This document shows positions 47,301-54,603 of a stretch of 64,000 nt of DNA, one piece after another; within the stretch, counting starts at the first letter, position 1; the number at the start of each line of letters is the position of its first letter. The position numbers were made by a program, and so were the translations under genes. The DNA is from Sphingobium limneticum (GTDB lineage: Bacteria; Pseudomonadota; Alphaproteobacteria; Sphingomonadales; Sphingomonadaceae). Under the pieces are notes generated by a model. It was given only the letters and a program-made list of their open reading frames with translations. It did no database searches and was not told the origin of the DNA. The DNA lies in the NCBI RefSeq assembly GCF_008710155.1, contig NZ_VYPZ01000016.1, positions 1-64,000 of the forward strand, in the 5' to 3' direction.

Positions 47301-47653
47301 TGAGGACGCTGCTGGTTCGATACCCGATCCGCATCTGGGAGGAGTGCGGGCACTGGGTGAACTTGATGGGGGAGTGGGCGCCGGTTGAAACGCTGACCTA
47401 CGCGCTCAGTATGCAGACGCTGATACGGTGGAGCCATCTCCACGACTGGGTCAAACGAAAGACCGCGGACCTCCAGCGGCTGCCGGCCGAACTCGTTCAG
47501 GCGCCGCCGTTTTCAGGATTGCCCGCGCTTTCGGCCGTTTGCGAAGAGCGCTTCAACCAATCTCCGCTTTTCCCCGGACTCGAGGATCGCGATCGAGCGC
47601 GCCACCAACGCCGCCGTTGTGATCGACAGCGACAGTGTCATCATCAAACCTGA
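44351..47653 (+). CDS. Sacsin-like GHKL ATPase, C terminus probably truncated
   Basis: This encodes 1100 residues. An N-terminal HSP90/sacsin-type ATPase is plain: SELLQNADDAG (58-67, N-box with the Mg-binding Asn), HNGEDF (84-89) and GFRGIGFKSTF (112-122). The remaining about 900 residues are not assignable. The ATG overlaps the helicase stop (ATGA), so the two are coupled. The last 20 or so residues become an Arg/His/Gln string after SPLFPGLED, unlike the rest, exactly where another frame starts to encode a DUF499-type tail. I read this as a deletion junction that removed the native C terminus. How much is lost is unknown. Confidence 0.82.
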   Translation: MISERKGAARSAAPPGYFQPIKDRAAKRWDQLEADPELAGPWHQLFKQVQSPRHILSELLQNADDAGASEARVSIENDRFIFQHNGEDFIEAHFASICRFGYSNKRALHTIGFRGIGFKSTFSLGDRVELYTPTLAVAFERDRFTEPHWVDEQELSLGGTRVEVAIANAFLRRDVEKNLEEWLKSPVSLLFFKNIRRLQIGDKAVQWDSFGPGPIPSSEWMALDAKADEPFLLVRSDEEAFPAEALEEIRQERMLGAEDGGDFPPCRIEIVLGAKGRLYVVLPTGVETTLPFACNAPFIQDPARLKIKDPETSPTNRWLLKRAGELAGRAMMQWLEQTTTSPLDRATAYGLMPDVDREAATLEGSCGAIVELAFDEVVAEQPILLTEDGQLLPAKSAIVMPLPIFEIWPADQAMALLDKKSRPALCRHVSAKDRTKLVNWGLVDAFAKADLLDRLRTNHLPRPATWRNLLNLWSYIAPDVTGYQCRDADRLRIVPVQGKEVLYSASEVVRLGEKKLLQSDDDWEFLAAHLIVLNQNWTRFLADQRRDKGDGAGTSSDVVETAFAVLAKIGLSDTSDVNAVVERVAADYFNTGQPKMTECVQIAQIAAKLGATAGASFRYACADRKLRPIAKTVLIDDDGTLEDLLPEAVQETQLLHPDYMSSFTSCTREDWQRWVGSGRSGLQTFAPFVARRGSIYSRSRHLAEAQARGLKSALYYPYVTDNFVIEDWDFEASYWKHWEASATTDPGVWAKVAARILGQREGYWSRCSSARILQVATTGSTRSLTSDPLLSEWLLKLRDKPCLPDTRNVVQVPSELLRRTSETESLIDVEPFVHGLLDRESTRPLLDLLGVRRSPTGPARLLDRLRALAKSTKPPVQEVEKWYRRLDQMLDTCSTADAQNIREVFKAEKLILSQDGAWVTTPSVFLTGDEEDVPGAALIRGSVADLTLWHRIGVADRPFVDLAMQWLATLPSGVVLSAEDGRRVRTLLVRYPIRIWEECGHWVNLMGEWAPVETLTYALSMQTLIRWSHLHDWVKRKTADLQRLPAELVQAPPFSGLPALSAVCEERFNQSPLFPGLEDRDRARHQRRRCDRQRQCHHQT

Positions 47654-48020
47654 CATCGTTGAAGCGCATCGTCCGGCGCCGGTGCAGCCCGGCCCGCCCC
47701 CCGTTGCAGGCGCTCCCGCCAGTCCAGAAGGTGTGCCCCCGGCCGCTGGTCCTTCGGATGGAACGCCGGATGCCCCGGCACCGGAGCGTAAGCCGACCCG
47801 GTTTTTCGGGACCGTCATGATCTCGGCCGAGCGACCGGCGCGCGAAATCCATCAGATCGTTGAAGCGATCGTGGAGCAACTCACGACGATCCCGGGCAGC
47901 GAAGTGACGCTGAAGCTGGAGATTGATGCGGAGGTGCCGGGAGGCCTCGATCGGGCAAAAGTCCGCACGCTCATCGAGAACGCTAACACTTTGGGGTTCA
48001 TCGACAAAAGTATCGAGTAA
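47586..48020 (+). pseudogene. 3' fragment of a DUF499-type ATPase gene
   Basis: In the +1 frame relative to the ATPase, the reading IAIERATNAAVVIDSD continues through a Pro/Ala linker. It then meets a folded domain: RFFGTVMISAERPAREIH, VEAIVEQLTTIPG, VTLKLEIDAEVPGG and RTLIENANTLGF. This is the characteristic C-terminal domain of DUF499/Swt1-type AAA proteins, where homologues read KRF-GTV-L then LEIEA-P-G and VRT--EN-RTLKF. The usual about 900 preceding residues are absent. A GTG at 47619 could start a 133-residue product, but there is no ribosome site. It is best seen as the leftover end of a gene that once stood behind the locus. Confidence 0.65.
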
Positions 48021-48107
48021 AGGTCATCAACCCTTAAGCATCGCAAAATTATCGTGCTGATAATTGGCGTGTATGAGTAAGCTGGCGATGTCGATCTTGG
48101 GTATCAA

Positions 48108-49055
48108 ATGACGGCTGGCGTAAAACCCAGTCGCCGCCTTGGCCTCGATCTGGCGTCCATTCGCTTGGCGCTTTCCATTGCCGAACATCGAAGTCTTCGC
48201 CGCGCCGCCTCCGTGATCGGCATCAGCGAGTCGGCACTGAGCCACCGGCTGCGCACACTCGAAGACGTTCTCACCGTGTCGTTGTTCCACCGCTCTTCGG
48301 AGGGTGTGGAGCCGACCCAAGCGGGCCTGATCTTTTTCGACCAGGCCCGTGAGGCGCTGCGCGTGCTGGATCTCGCGGTCGCCAATGCCGGGGCCATCAG
48401 CCGCGGTGTCGCCGGCCGGTTGACGCTCGGCCTCTATACTTCGCTCTCGACGGGACGCCTGCGCGACGCGCTTGCCGCCTACACAGCGGAACATCCCGAG
48501 GTCGATCTCCAGATCGTGGAGGGGGATCGATCGCAGATGGTTGAGGGCATAAGTTCGCGGGCAATCGACATGGCCGTGCTGCTGGGCGCGCCCGACGACA
48601 AATTCGGCGAACCAATGCCGCTATGGCGCGAGCGTCTCCACGTCGTCCTGATCGCAGATCATCCCTTGGCCACGAGCGCCGACATTGCGTGGGCTGATGT
48701 CGAAGGCGAGGATTTTCTTGTATCTGCGCGGGGGGCCGGACCCGAGGCCCTCCAGCTATTGGCGGCGAGGCTTGCTGGCCCAGGTCGGAGCCTCGCTACC
48801 CGGTCCCATTTTATCAGCAGGGAGACGGCGCTATCCATGGTGGGCATGGGCCTCGGCATCACCTTGATGATCGAATCCGATCTGGGGCGGCTGCCTGAAG
48901 GTGTGGTGGCGGTGCCGCTCGCCAGCGAGGCGGACGACGCCCTGGTGCCGCTGACGGCGTACCGTGATCCAGGAAACGATAACCCACCGCTGCGGCGGTT
49001 CTGGTCGTTCCTCAAGAGCGGCTATGTCGAGCCGTCGCCGTCGCCCGAGGGCTGA
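48108..49055 (+). CDS. LysR-family transcriptional regulator of the transfer region
   Basis: This encodes 315 residues. The N-terminal winged HTH (about 15-72) reads LALSIAEHRSLRRAASVIGISESALSHRLRTLEDVL. A periplasmic-binding-like effector domain spans about 100-300. LysR genes in this position, beside DUF2274 and trbI, recur in alphaproteobacterial and pseudomonad ICEs, so it is likely a transfer regulator. It is convergent with the trb operon and overlaps the DUF2274 gene by 34 bp. The ligand is unknown. Confidence 0.88.
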   Translation: MTAGVKPSRRLGLDLASIRLALSIAEHRSLRRAASVIGISESALSHRLRTLEDVLTVSLFHRSSEGVEPTQAGLIFFDQAREALRVLDLAVANAGAISRGVAGRLTLGLYTSLSTGRLRDALAAYTAEHPEVDLQIVEGDRSQMVEGISSRAIDMAVLLGAPDDKFGEPMPLWRERLHVVLIADHPLATSADIAWADVEGEDFLVSARGAGPEALQLLAARLAGPGRSLATRSHFISRETALSMVGMGLGITLMIESDLGRLPEGVVAVPLASEADDALVPLTAYRDPGNDNPPLRRFWSFLKSGYVEPSPSPEG

Positions 49056-49270
49056 GCCTTAGCCCGACGGGCTTTGGCGAAAGCGCGATCCGAAGCCATG
49101 AACCGCGCTAGCATTGGCGCGATCAACTTGGTCGGCTCGGTCTTCGTGCCGGTCTCCCGCGCCAAGACGTCGGCATAGGCAGCCAGGTCACGGTGAATTG
49201 CAGCGGGCAGATCGATCGTCAGACGAACCGGGCGATCATCAACCAGCGCGCCGAGTTTGAGCATTGTCAT
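49022..49270 (-). CDS. DUF2274 family protein
   Basis: This encodes 82 residues (80 if ATG 49264 is used). It begins MTMLKLGALVDDRPVRLTIDLPAAIHRDLAAYA and has the look of a ribbon-helix-helix DNA-binding protein (DLPAAIHRDL) with a basic tail. DUF2274 genes regularly close trb operons of ICEs, directly after trbI, as here with a 4-bp gap. Its role is not known; a transfer-regulator function is an inference from the fold. Confidence 0.8.
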   Translation of the reverse strand: MTMLKLGALVDDRPVRLTIDLPAAIHRDLAAYADVLARETGTKTEPTKLIAPMLARFMASDRAFAKARRAKAQPSGDGDGST

Positions 49271-49274
49271 CGGT

Positions 49275-50525
49275 TCAGCCTCTATAGGGTTCGAGGACGA
49301 GATCGCGGGTGACGATCACGCGGACCGGGAAGCCAGGGCGGATGGTGATGGTGGGCTGGATATTCAGCGAGCGGCCGACAATCTGCCGTCCTGTCTGGCT
49401 GATGCTGTCGGATCCGCCACGCCGTATCGCCTGAAGCAGGTCGCTCTCATCGGAGGATGTGCCTGCTTCCGACCCGACGCTCAGCAGGGTGGACAGCATC
49501 GCGGCGCGGAAAAGTTGCCCCCAATGATTGTCCACCTTGTCTTCAAGTCCGGCATAGCCGGAGGCGTCGGCACCGGGCTGACGCTCCAGGATGATCGAGC
49601 GGCCGTTGGGGAGGATCAGGCGGTTCCAGACCAGAAGTGCTCGGGATTGGCCGAAACTGACCTGTGCGTCGTACTGTCCAATCAGCCGGGCACCTTGGGG
49701 GATGAGTAAGATGCGCCCGGTGGGGCCATCGTAGACATTCTCGGTGACTTGCGCGGTGATCTGGCCGGGCAGGTCCGAGCGCAGGCCCGTCACCATCGCT
49801 GCGGCAATCACAGCGCCCGCTTGGACGGTATAGGGACTCGCCGGGGCCTGAAGCGTTTCGGTACTGATCGTGCGCCGGTCAGTGGGACCGCCCAAGAATG
49901 CCGACCTCCGATCGCCTTCGCTTGGCGGCGGTGTCGGTTGACCGCTTCCGGCCGCGAGGGCGCCGAGTTGCGGCGACGCCGCTCCCGGCATCTCGAGCCC
50001 ACCGGCTGAGGGACCGCCGCCGGGCGTGCGGGATTCCCCCGCGAACAGTCGACTGGCGCGAGCGGCCTCGCGTTCCTGAGCGATCCGCTGACGCTCCTGC
50101 GCAACGCGCTGGGCTTCCGGATCCGGCGCGGTCGCGGTCGCGGGTGCCGGAGCGCCCGGGATAGGACCGGGCTGGATGCCGTTGTTGAGCATGGGGCGTC
50201 CGAGATCGCCGGGGAGCGGCGGCCCGAGCGGCGGCACTTCACGAGGCACCCCGGCATAGGATGTAGGCAGCCGCGACAGGCCGTCGGCCGTGGTCCTGTT
50301 GTCGGTGTTATAAAGCTCGGCGGTCGTTGTCGGTCGGCTGGATTGCAGCGCCCATATCAACGATCCGCCGATGGCGACGGCCGAAACGCCCGCGATGAGG
50401 CCGAGCACTTTTCGCGACAGGCGGACGACCTTGGGCCGGTCGGGCCGAAGACGCAGCTCAGCGGCGATTTCGCGCTCTGGCCGAGGAGGATCGTCCGGCG
50501 TTTGCTCAGGAACGGGGCCGGTCAC
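49275..50525 (-). CDS. trbI: TrbI / VirB10-like conjugation protein
   Basis: This encodes 416 residues. A short cytoplasmic N terminus leads to one membrane helix (about 42-62, LGLIAGVSAVAIGGSLIWAL), a long Pro-rich periplasmic linker and a C-terminal VirB10 beta-barrel domain (GARLIGQYDAQVSFGQSRAL, LPNGRSIILE). VirB10 spans both membranes and forms the type IV secretion core with VirB9 and VirB7. The ATG overlaps the trbG stop (4 bp). Confidence 0.93.
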   Translation of the reverse strand: MTGPVPEQTPDDPPRPEREIAAELRLRPDRPKVVRLSRKVLGLIAGVSAVAIGGSLIWALQSSRPTTTAELYNTDNRTTADGLSRLPTSYAGVPREVPPLGPPLPGDLGRPMLNNGIQPGPIPGAPAPATATAPDPEAQRVAQERQRIAQEREAARASRLFAGESRTPGGGPSAGGLEMPGAASPQLGALAAGSGQPTPPPSEGDRRSAFLGGPTDRRTISTETLQAPASPYTVQAGAVIAAAMVTGLRSDLPGQITAQVTENVYDGPTGRILLIPQGARLIGQYDAQVSFGQSRALLVWNRLILPNGRSIILERQPGADASGYAGLEDKVDNHWGQLFRAAMLSTLLSVGSEAGTSSDESDLLQAIRRGGSDSISQTGRQIVGRSLNIQPTITIRPGFPVRVIVTRDLVLEPYRG

Positions 50526-51523
50526 GATGCCGGCCTCGCGTCAATGCGAACGATACGGACGCGCCGTTGGCGATCTCCGCCCAGGCGAAGCTCAGCGCCG
50601 CCAAAGAGACGGTCAATGACCATGTAGCGGCCGCGCACACGGTAGTTCACCAGTTCGGCATCGCCCTGCGCGCCGATGATCCAGAGCGGGGGCATCTCGC
50701 CCTGCGCAATGCCGGTCGGAAACTCGATGAAGACCTGCCGCCCGTCGTCGAAGGCTCTAACCGGTCGCCAGGCCGGATTGTCGCCTTCGATCCGGTAGCG
50801 AAAGTTCAGCGACTCCAGCGCCGGCAACGGCGAGGTCGCTGCCGTCTCCGCGGCCTGCGCTTGTGAGTTCTGGCGGCGTAGGGCGATGAGCTGGTCTTGC
50901 GGATAAGACCAGGAAACACTGGCCATGTAGGTGCGCTCGGCCGCCCGCAGTTCGAGATGATACGTCCGGCGATCGGTATTGATCACCAAGTTGGTCTGAA
51001 GATCGGCGCGCGTCGGCTTGACAAGGATATGGATCCTTCGGGTCGGCCCGCTGCCGCTTTCCGTATCACCGATGATCCAGCGCACCGTGTCACCGGCGGC
51101 CACAGGTCCTGTGCCAACCAGTTGCTCACCCGCTTCAAGGGCGATGTCGGTCACCTGGCCCGGCGCTGTGTACACTTGGTACAGCGCGCCATCCGAATAG
51201 GGATAGAACTGAACGGCGTTGAAATAGCCGGATCGGCTTGGCTGAATGCGGGCCGCGCCATTTGCGGCTTCGACCCGTGCGCGCGGGTCGGCCGGCTCCG
51301 GTGTCGGCGAGGAGGGCGGTGGAATGCGCTGAAGTTGGCCCGGCAGAGGCAAGGGCGTCGGAATCTGCACGATTTCAACCGGCTTGGGCGGCTCGACCTC
51401 GGGCGTCGCCGGCTGCGGGGCCGCGATAGGATCATAGGTGATCTCCGGCGGCTTCCAGGTATGCGAACAGGCCGCGAGCGATACCGACGCAAGCATGATG
51501 GTTGTAACGGGGATCAGTCGCAT
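50522..51523 (-). CDS. trbG: TrbG / VirB9-like conjugation protein
   Basis: This encodes 333 residues. ATG 51523 was chosen: it shares its A with the trbF stop (TGATG) and begins a signal peptide with a lipobox-like VSLAAC. A Pro-rich linker is followed by a VirB9/CagX domain (about 115-333: YPYSDGALYQVYTAPGQVTDIALEAG). It is the outer-membrane-complex component that pairs with TrbI. Confidence 0.92.
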   Translation of the reverse strand: MRLIPVTTIMLASVSLAACSHTWKPPEITYDPIAAPQPATPEVEPPKPVEIVQIPTPLPLPGQLQRIPPPSSPTPEPADPRARVEAANGAARIQPSRSGYFNAVQFYPYSDGALYQVYTAPGQVTDIALEAGEQLVGTGPVAAGDTVRWIIGDTESGSGPTRRIHILVKPTRADLQTNLVINTDRRTYHLELRAAERTYMASVSWSYPQDQLIALRRQNSQAQAAETAATSPLPALESLNFRYRIEGDNPAWRPVRAFDDGRQVFIEFPTGIAQGEMPPLWIIGAQGDAELVNYRVRGRYMVIDRLFGGAELRLGGDRQRRVRIVRIDARPAS

Positions 51524-52209
51524 CAGCCGAGCTCCTTCGACCAATTGAGGGCATGGACGTACACACCGAGCGGATTCTTGCGCAGGCGCTCGACGTCACG
51601 AGGGGTTTGGATTGTGATGGTCAGGATGGCCGTCCAGCGCTCGGTGGCCGCGAGCGCCCCATCGACGTATCGCCGCTCGACCCAAGCAACGCGAAAGCTC
51701 CCCGGTGACGCTCGGATGACGCTGGAGACATCGACCGCGACCTGTTCCCGGCCGACCTTGGCAAACGGGTCGTTGACCCGGGCATAGTCGTTAAGCGCCA
51801 GCGCGCCTTGGTCGGTCGTATAGTCGTAGGCGCGTAGCCAGTTCTGGCGCAGCACGATCGGGTCCGCCGGGATTGAGCGGGTTTCCTCGATAAAGCGGGC
51901 GAGATGCCAAGCGATCTGAGGATCGGTCGGCCGATAGCCGGTCTCTGCTGGCGAGATCGCTTGGGCTTGCCCGAGCCGGTCAACCTGCACGACCCACGGC
52001 ACGACCGTTCCAGACATGGCTTGCCAAACGACGGCAGCGGACAGGCCGGCAGACAGGAACAGCGAGCCGAACGCCATTAGTCGCCAGTTGCGAGCCTGGA
52101 TGCGCGCAGACCCGATGCGGTCATCCCAAGCCTGAGCGGCACGTTGATAAGGGGTCTCGGGTTCGGGCGTCCGGCCGTAACGGCTGGACGGTCGTTTGAA
52201 GAACATCAT
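51523..52209 (-). CDS. trbF: TrbF / VirB8-like conjugation protein
   Basis: This encodes 228 residues. One membrane helix (about 42-65) is followed by a periplasmic VirB8 domain (GYRPTDPQIAWHLARFIEETRSIP, then VAWVERRYVDG). It is an inner-membrane assembly factor of the mating apparatus. Starts and stops overlap with trbL (4 bp) and trbG (1 bp). Confidence 0.93.
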   Translation of the reverse strand: MMFFKRPSSRYGRTPEPETPYQRAAQAWDDRIGSARIQARNWRLMAFGSLFLSAGLSAAVVWQAMSGTVVPWVVQVDRLGQAQAISPAETGYRPTDPQIAWHLARFIEETRSIPADPIVLRQNWLRAYDYTTDQGALALNDYARVNDPFAKVGREQVAVDVSSVIRASPGSFRVAWVERRYVDGALAATERWTAILTITIQTPRDVERLRKNPLGVYVHALNWSKELG

Positions 52210-53504
52210 TCACCCTCTCGAATGCTGACAGAAGAGCCCGCGCCGCCTCCATCGCCGGCACGGACGGCATGGATGGCGGTCTGGATGCCGTGCGCGGCTG
52301 ATTGGCGTCGACGCATCGATTTGGCCCAGGCGGGCTCCCCGGAGGCGGAGCCCGCATCGTTGGCCGGGCTGGCGTCGGTCCCTCCGGTGACTTTGCCGCC
52401 CATGGCTTCGAACGCCGCCCGGCCACCGGCTTGGTAGCGCTGCCCCATCTCAGCGGCTGCTCTGCGGAGCGGCGAGGCCGCTGCGGAAGCCCCGGCTTGC
52501 GCGACGCCGGATAGTCCGCCCGCAACGCTGCCCCCTTTTGCGGCGCTTCCAAGTTGATAGGCCGTCGAAGCGCCGCCAGCGACACTGGCTCCGCCCCGCA
52601 CGGCCGCCATCGCCGCACCGCCCGCCATGCGCGCGCCGGCTGCGCCAGCAAGGAGCGCGCCGCCGGCAGCCAGTCCAGTGCCAACGGCTGCCCCGGCGCC
52701 AAGCTGCGGGCCGCCCGAGACGATGCCATTGGCGATCGAGGGGCCAAAAATGCCAAGGCCGAGCAGCGACAGCGCAGCAAGCACCAGCGCCATCGCGTCT
52801 TCGATTGTGGGCTGGGCCTGAAAACCTTGCGTGAACTCGCCGAACAACGTCGATCCGATGCCGACCACAACGGCGAGCACCAGCACCTTCACGCCTGAAC
52901 TGATCACGAGACCAAGCACTCGTTCAGCCATGAACGCGGTCTTGTTGAACAGGCCAAAGGGCACGAGCACGAAGCCGCATAAGGTCGCGAGCTTGAACTC
53001 GATCAAGCTGATGAAGAGCTGGATGGCGAGGATGAAGAAAGACAGCAGCACGATCGCCCAGGCCAGCAGCAGGACGACGATCTGGATGAAATTCTCGAAG
53101 AAGCTGATGTAGCCCATCAGCCCGGAGATGGACTCCAGGATGGGCCTGCCGGCATCGAAGCCGACTTGGGCAACGCGACCGGGGCGAAGAAACTCCGCAG
53201 CCGTCAGCCCTGTGCCCGATGCCTTCAGCCCAAGCCCCGCAAAGCTTTCAAAGACGATGCGGGCCAGCGTGTTCCAGTTGCCGATAATGAAGGCGAACGC
53301 ACCCACGAAAAGGGTCTTCTTGACCAGGCGAGCGAGGATATCCTCGTCTGCACCCCAGGCCCAAAACAGCGCAGCGAGCGTTACGTCGATGACGATAAGG
53401 GTTGAGGCCAACCACGCGACTTCGCCCTGAAGCAAGCCAAAGCCGCTATCGATATAGCGGGTAAAGACTTCCAGAAAGCGGTCGATGACCCCGGTGCCCT
53501 GCAT
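52206..53504 (-). CDS. trbL: TrbL / VirB6-like polytopic membrane protein
   Basis: This encodes 432 residues. About six to eight membrane helices occur before residue 280 (for example IVVLLLAWAIVLLSFFILAIQLF). A Gly/Ala-rich flexible region and a hydrophilic tail ending in a charged cluster follow. It is the channel-forming inner-membrane component of the mating-pair apparatus. The ATG shares one base with the trbK stop (TGATG). Confidence 0.92.
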   Translation of the reverse strand: MQGTGVIDRFLEVFTRYIDSGFGLLQGEVAWLASTLIVIDVTLAALFWAWGADEDILARLVKKTLFVGAFAFIIGNWNTLARIVFESFAGLGLKASGTGLTAAEFLRPGRVAQVGFDAGRPILESISGLMGYISFFENFIQIVVLLLAWAIVLLSFFILAIQLFISLIEFKLATLCGFVLVPFGLFNKTAFMAERVLGLVISSGVKVLVLAVVVGIGSTLFGEFTQGFQAQPTIEDAMALVLAALSLLGLGIFGPSIANGIVSGGPQLGAGAAVGTGLAAGGALLAGAAGARMAGGAAMAAVRGGASVAGGASTAYQLGSAAKGGSVAGGLSGVAQAGASAAASPLRRAAAEMGQRYQAGGRAAFEAMGGKVTGGTDASPANDAGSASGEPAWAKSMRRRQSAAHGIQTAIHAVRAGDGGGAGSSVSIREGE

Positions 53505-53851
53505 CAGCGTTGCTCCTGTCGGCTAATCGGAGCGCCGGCATGTTCGTTGACGGCTGGCGCCTGCGTGTTGGGGGCGCCGAGAAACCGGCGGCGATTTTCA
53601 GACCACGCCCGTTTGCAGCCTGGATCATCGATCGCGGGCGAACCCAGGTCGTTGCAGCGGACCAGTTCGGCTTCGAGCGGATCGCGCGCGATCGTCGTGG
53701 CGGGGCTTCTTTCGGCCGGCCTGTCGGAGCGTGCCGCCGTCGTGAACCACACCGCGATCGCGACGATCACCGCCGCGACAGTGCCGACGACGAGGATCCG
53801 ACCAGGCTTTGGTCGCTGGAGCCTGTCGGCGAGCAATCCAGGCCAGCGCAT
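53504..53851 (-). CDS. trbK: TrbK-like entry-exclusion protein
   Basis: This encodes 115 residues from ATG 53851, 8 bp after trbJ. One membrane helix (about 17-37, GRILVVGTVAAVIVAIAVWF) is followed by a short periplasmic domain with two Cys, LVRCNDLGSPAIDDPGCKRAW, the pattern of the trbK-alt group. It should block entry of a second copy of the same element into the host cell. The longer open frame upstream is antisense-like and not used. Confidence 0.85.
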   Translation of the reverse strand: MRWPGLLADRLQRPKPGRILVVGTVAAVIVAIAVWFTTAARSDRPAERSPATTIARDPLEAELVRCNDLGSPAIDDPGCKRAWSENRRRFLGAPNTQAPAVNEHAGAPISRQEQR

Positions 53852-53859
53852 CGGCCCGC

Positions 53860-54603
53860 TCAGCGATCGTGGAACATGGTGACCTCGGTGGGCTGGTAGC
53901 CCTGACCCGGAGTCAGAAAACGGCGAAGCTGCTCGCGACCTTGGTCCGCAGCCGCCGCGCGCTGCGCCGCTTCGAGGTTTTGCGCACGCCCCTGCGCCGC
54001 GACGGCGGCAGTCAGATCGGACAGTTGCTGGGCCTGGAGCGCCAGAATCTGATTGCCGGCTTGGGTCGCCTGCAGTGCGCCGGTGGCGGACTGGCTGGAA
54101 CCTACCAATGCCGCCATCTGCGTGCGGTTGGTTTCGATATTGCCCACAACGCCAGCCTGAACACGCATCGCATCCTGAAGTGCGCTGACCGATGTCTGCC
54201 AACGCTGGCGGGCCGATGCGAAGAGCGCCTGATCGGAACTGGAGGCGCTGGCTGGCGCGTAGCTGGTCTGGAAGGCGCGATCGATCTGCTGCACGTCATA
54301 GGCAATGCTCTGCGCCTGCCCCAGCAGTTGCTGGGTCCTAGCGACCGACTGCTGGAGTTCTTGCAACGAGGAATAGGGCAGGCTCGCCAGATTGCGGGCC
54401 TGATTGATGAGGCTTTGCGCCTCGTTTTGCAGCGAGGTGATCTGGTTGGTGACCTGCTGGAGCGAGCGCGCGGCCTGCAGGACGTTTTGGGTATAGTTGG
54501 TCGGGTCCCAGACAGTGATCTGGGCCTGAGATGGCATCGGCAGCGTGGCCAATGTCAGGGCGGCGAGACCGGCAGTCCATGCCGGACGGAATTGGAGCTT
54601 CAT
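53860..54603 (-). CDS. trbJ: TrbJ / VirB5-like pilus-associated protein
   Basis: This encodes 247 residues from ATG 54603, which overlaps the trbE stop. A Sec signal peptide ends near PSQAQ. The mature protein is helical and Gln/Ala rich (LQQVTNQITSLQNEAQSLINQ), as in TrbJ/VirB5, a minor pilus-tip component. Confidence 0.92.
   Translation of the reverse strand: MKLQFRPAWTAGLAALTLATLPMPSQAQITVWDPTNYTQNVLQAARSLQQVTNQITSLQNEAQSLINQARNLASLPYSSLQELQQSVARTQQLLGQAQSIAYDVQQIDRAFQTSYAPASASSSDQALFASARQRWQTSVSALQDAMRVQAGVVGNIETNRTQMAALVGSSQSATGALQATQAGNQILALQAQQLSDLTAAVAAQGRAQNLEAAQRAAAADQGREQLRRFLTPGQGYQPTEVTMFHDR

Noticed and set aside
24006..48020. Canonical DISARM, BREX or type I/III restriction system
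   Set aside because: There is a DrmD-like helicase and a PLD protein, but no methyltransferase, no DrmA/DrmB pair, no PglZ or BrxC, and no HsdS or Mod subunit.
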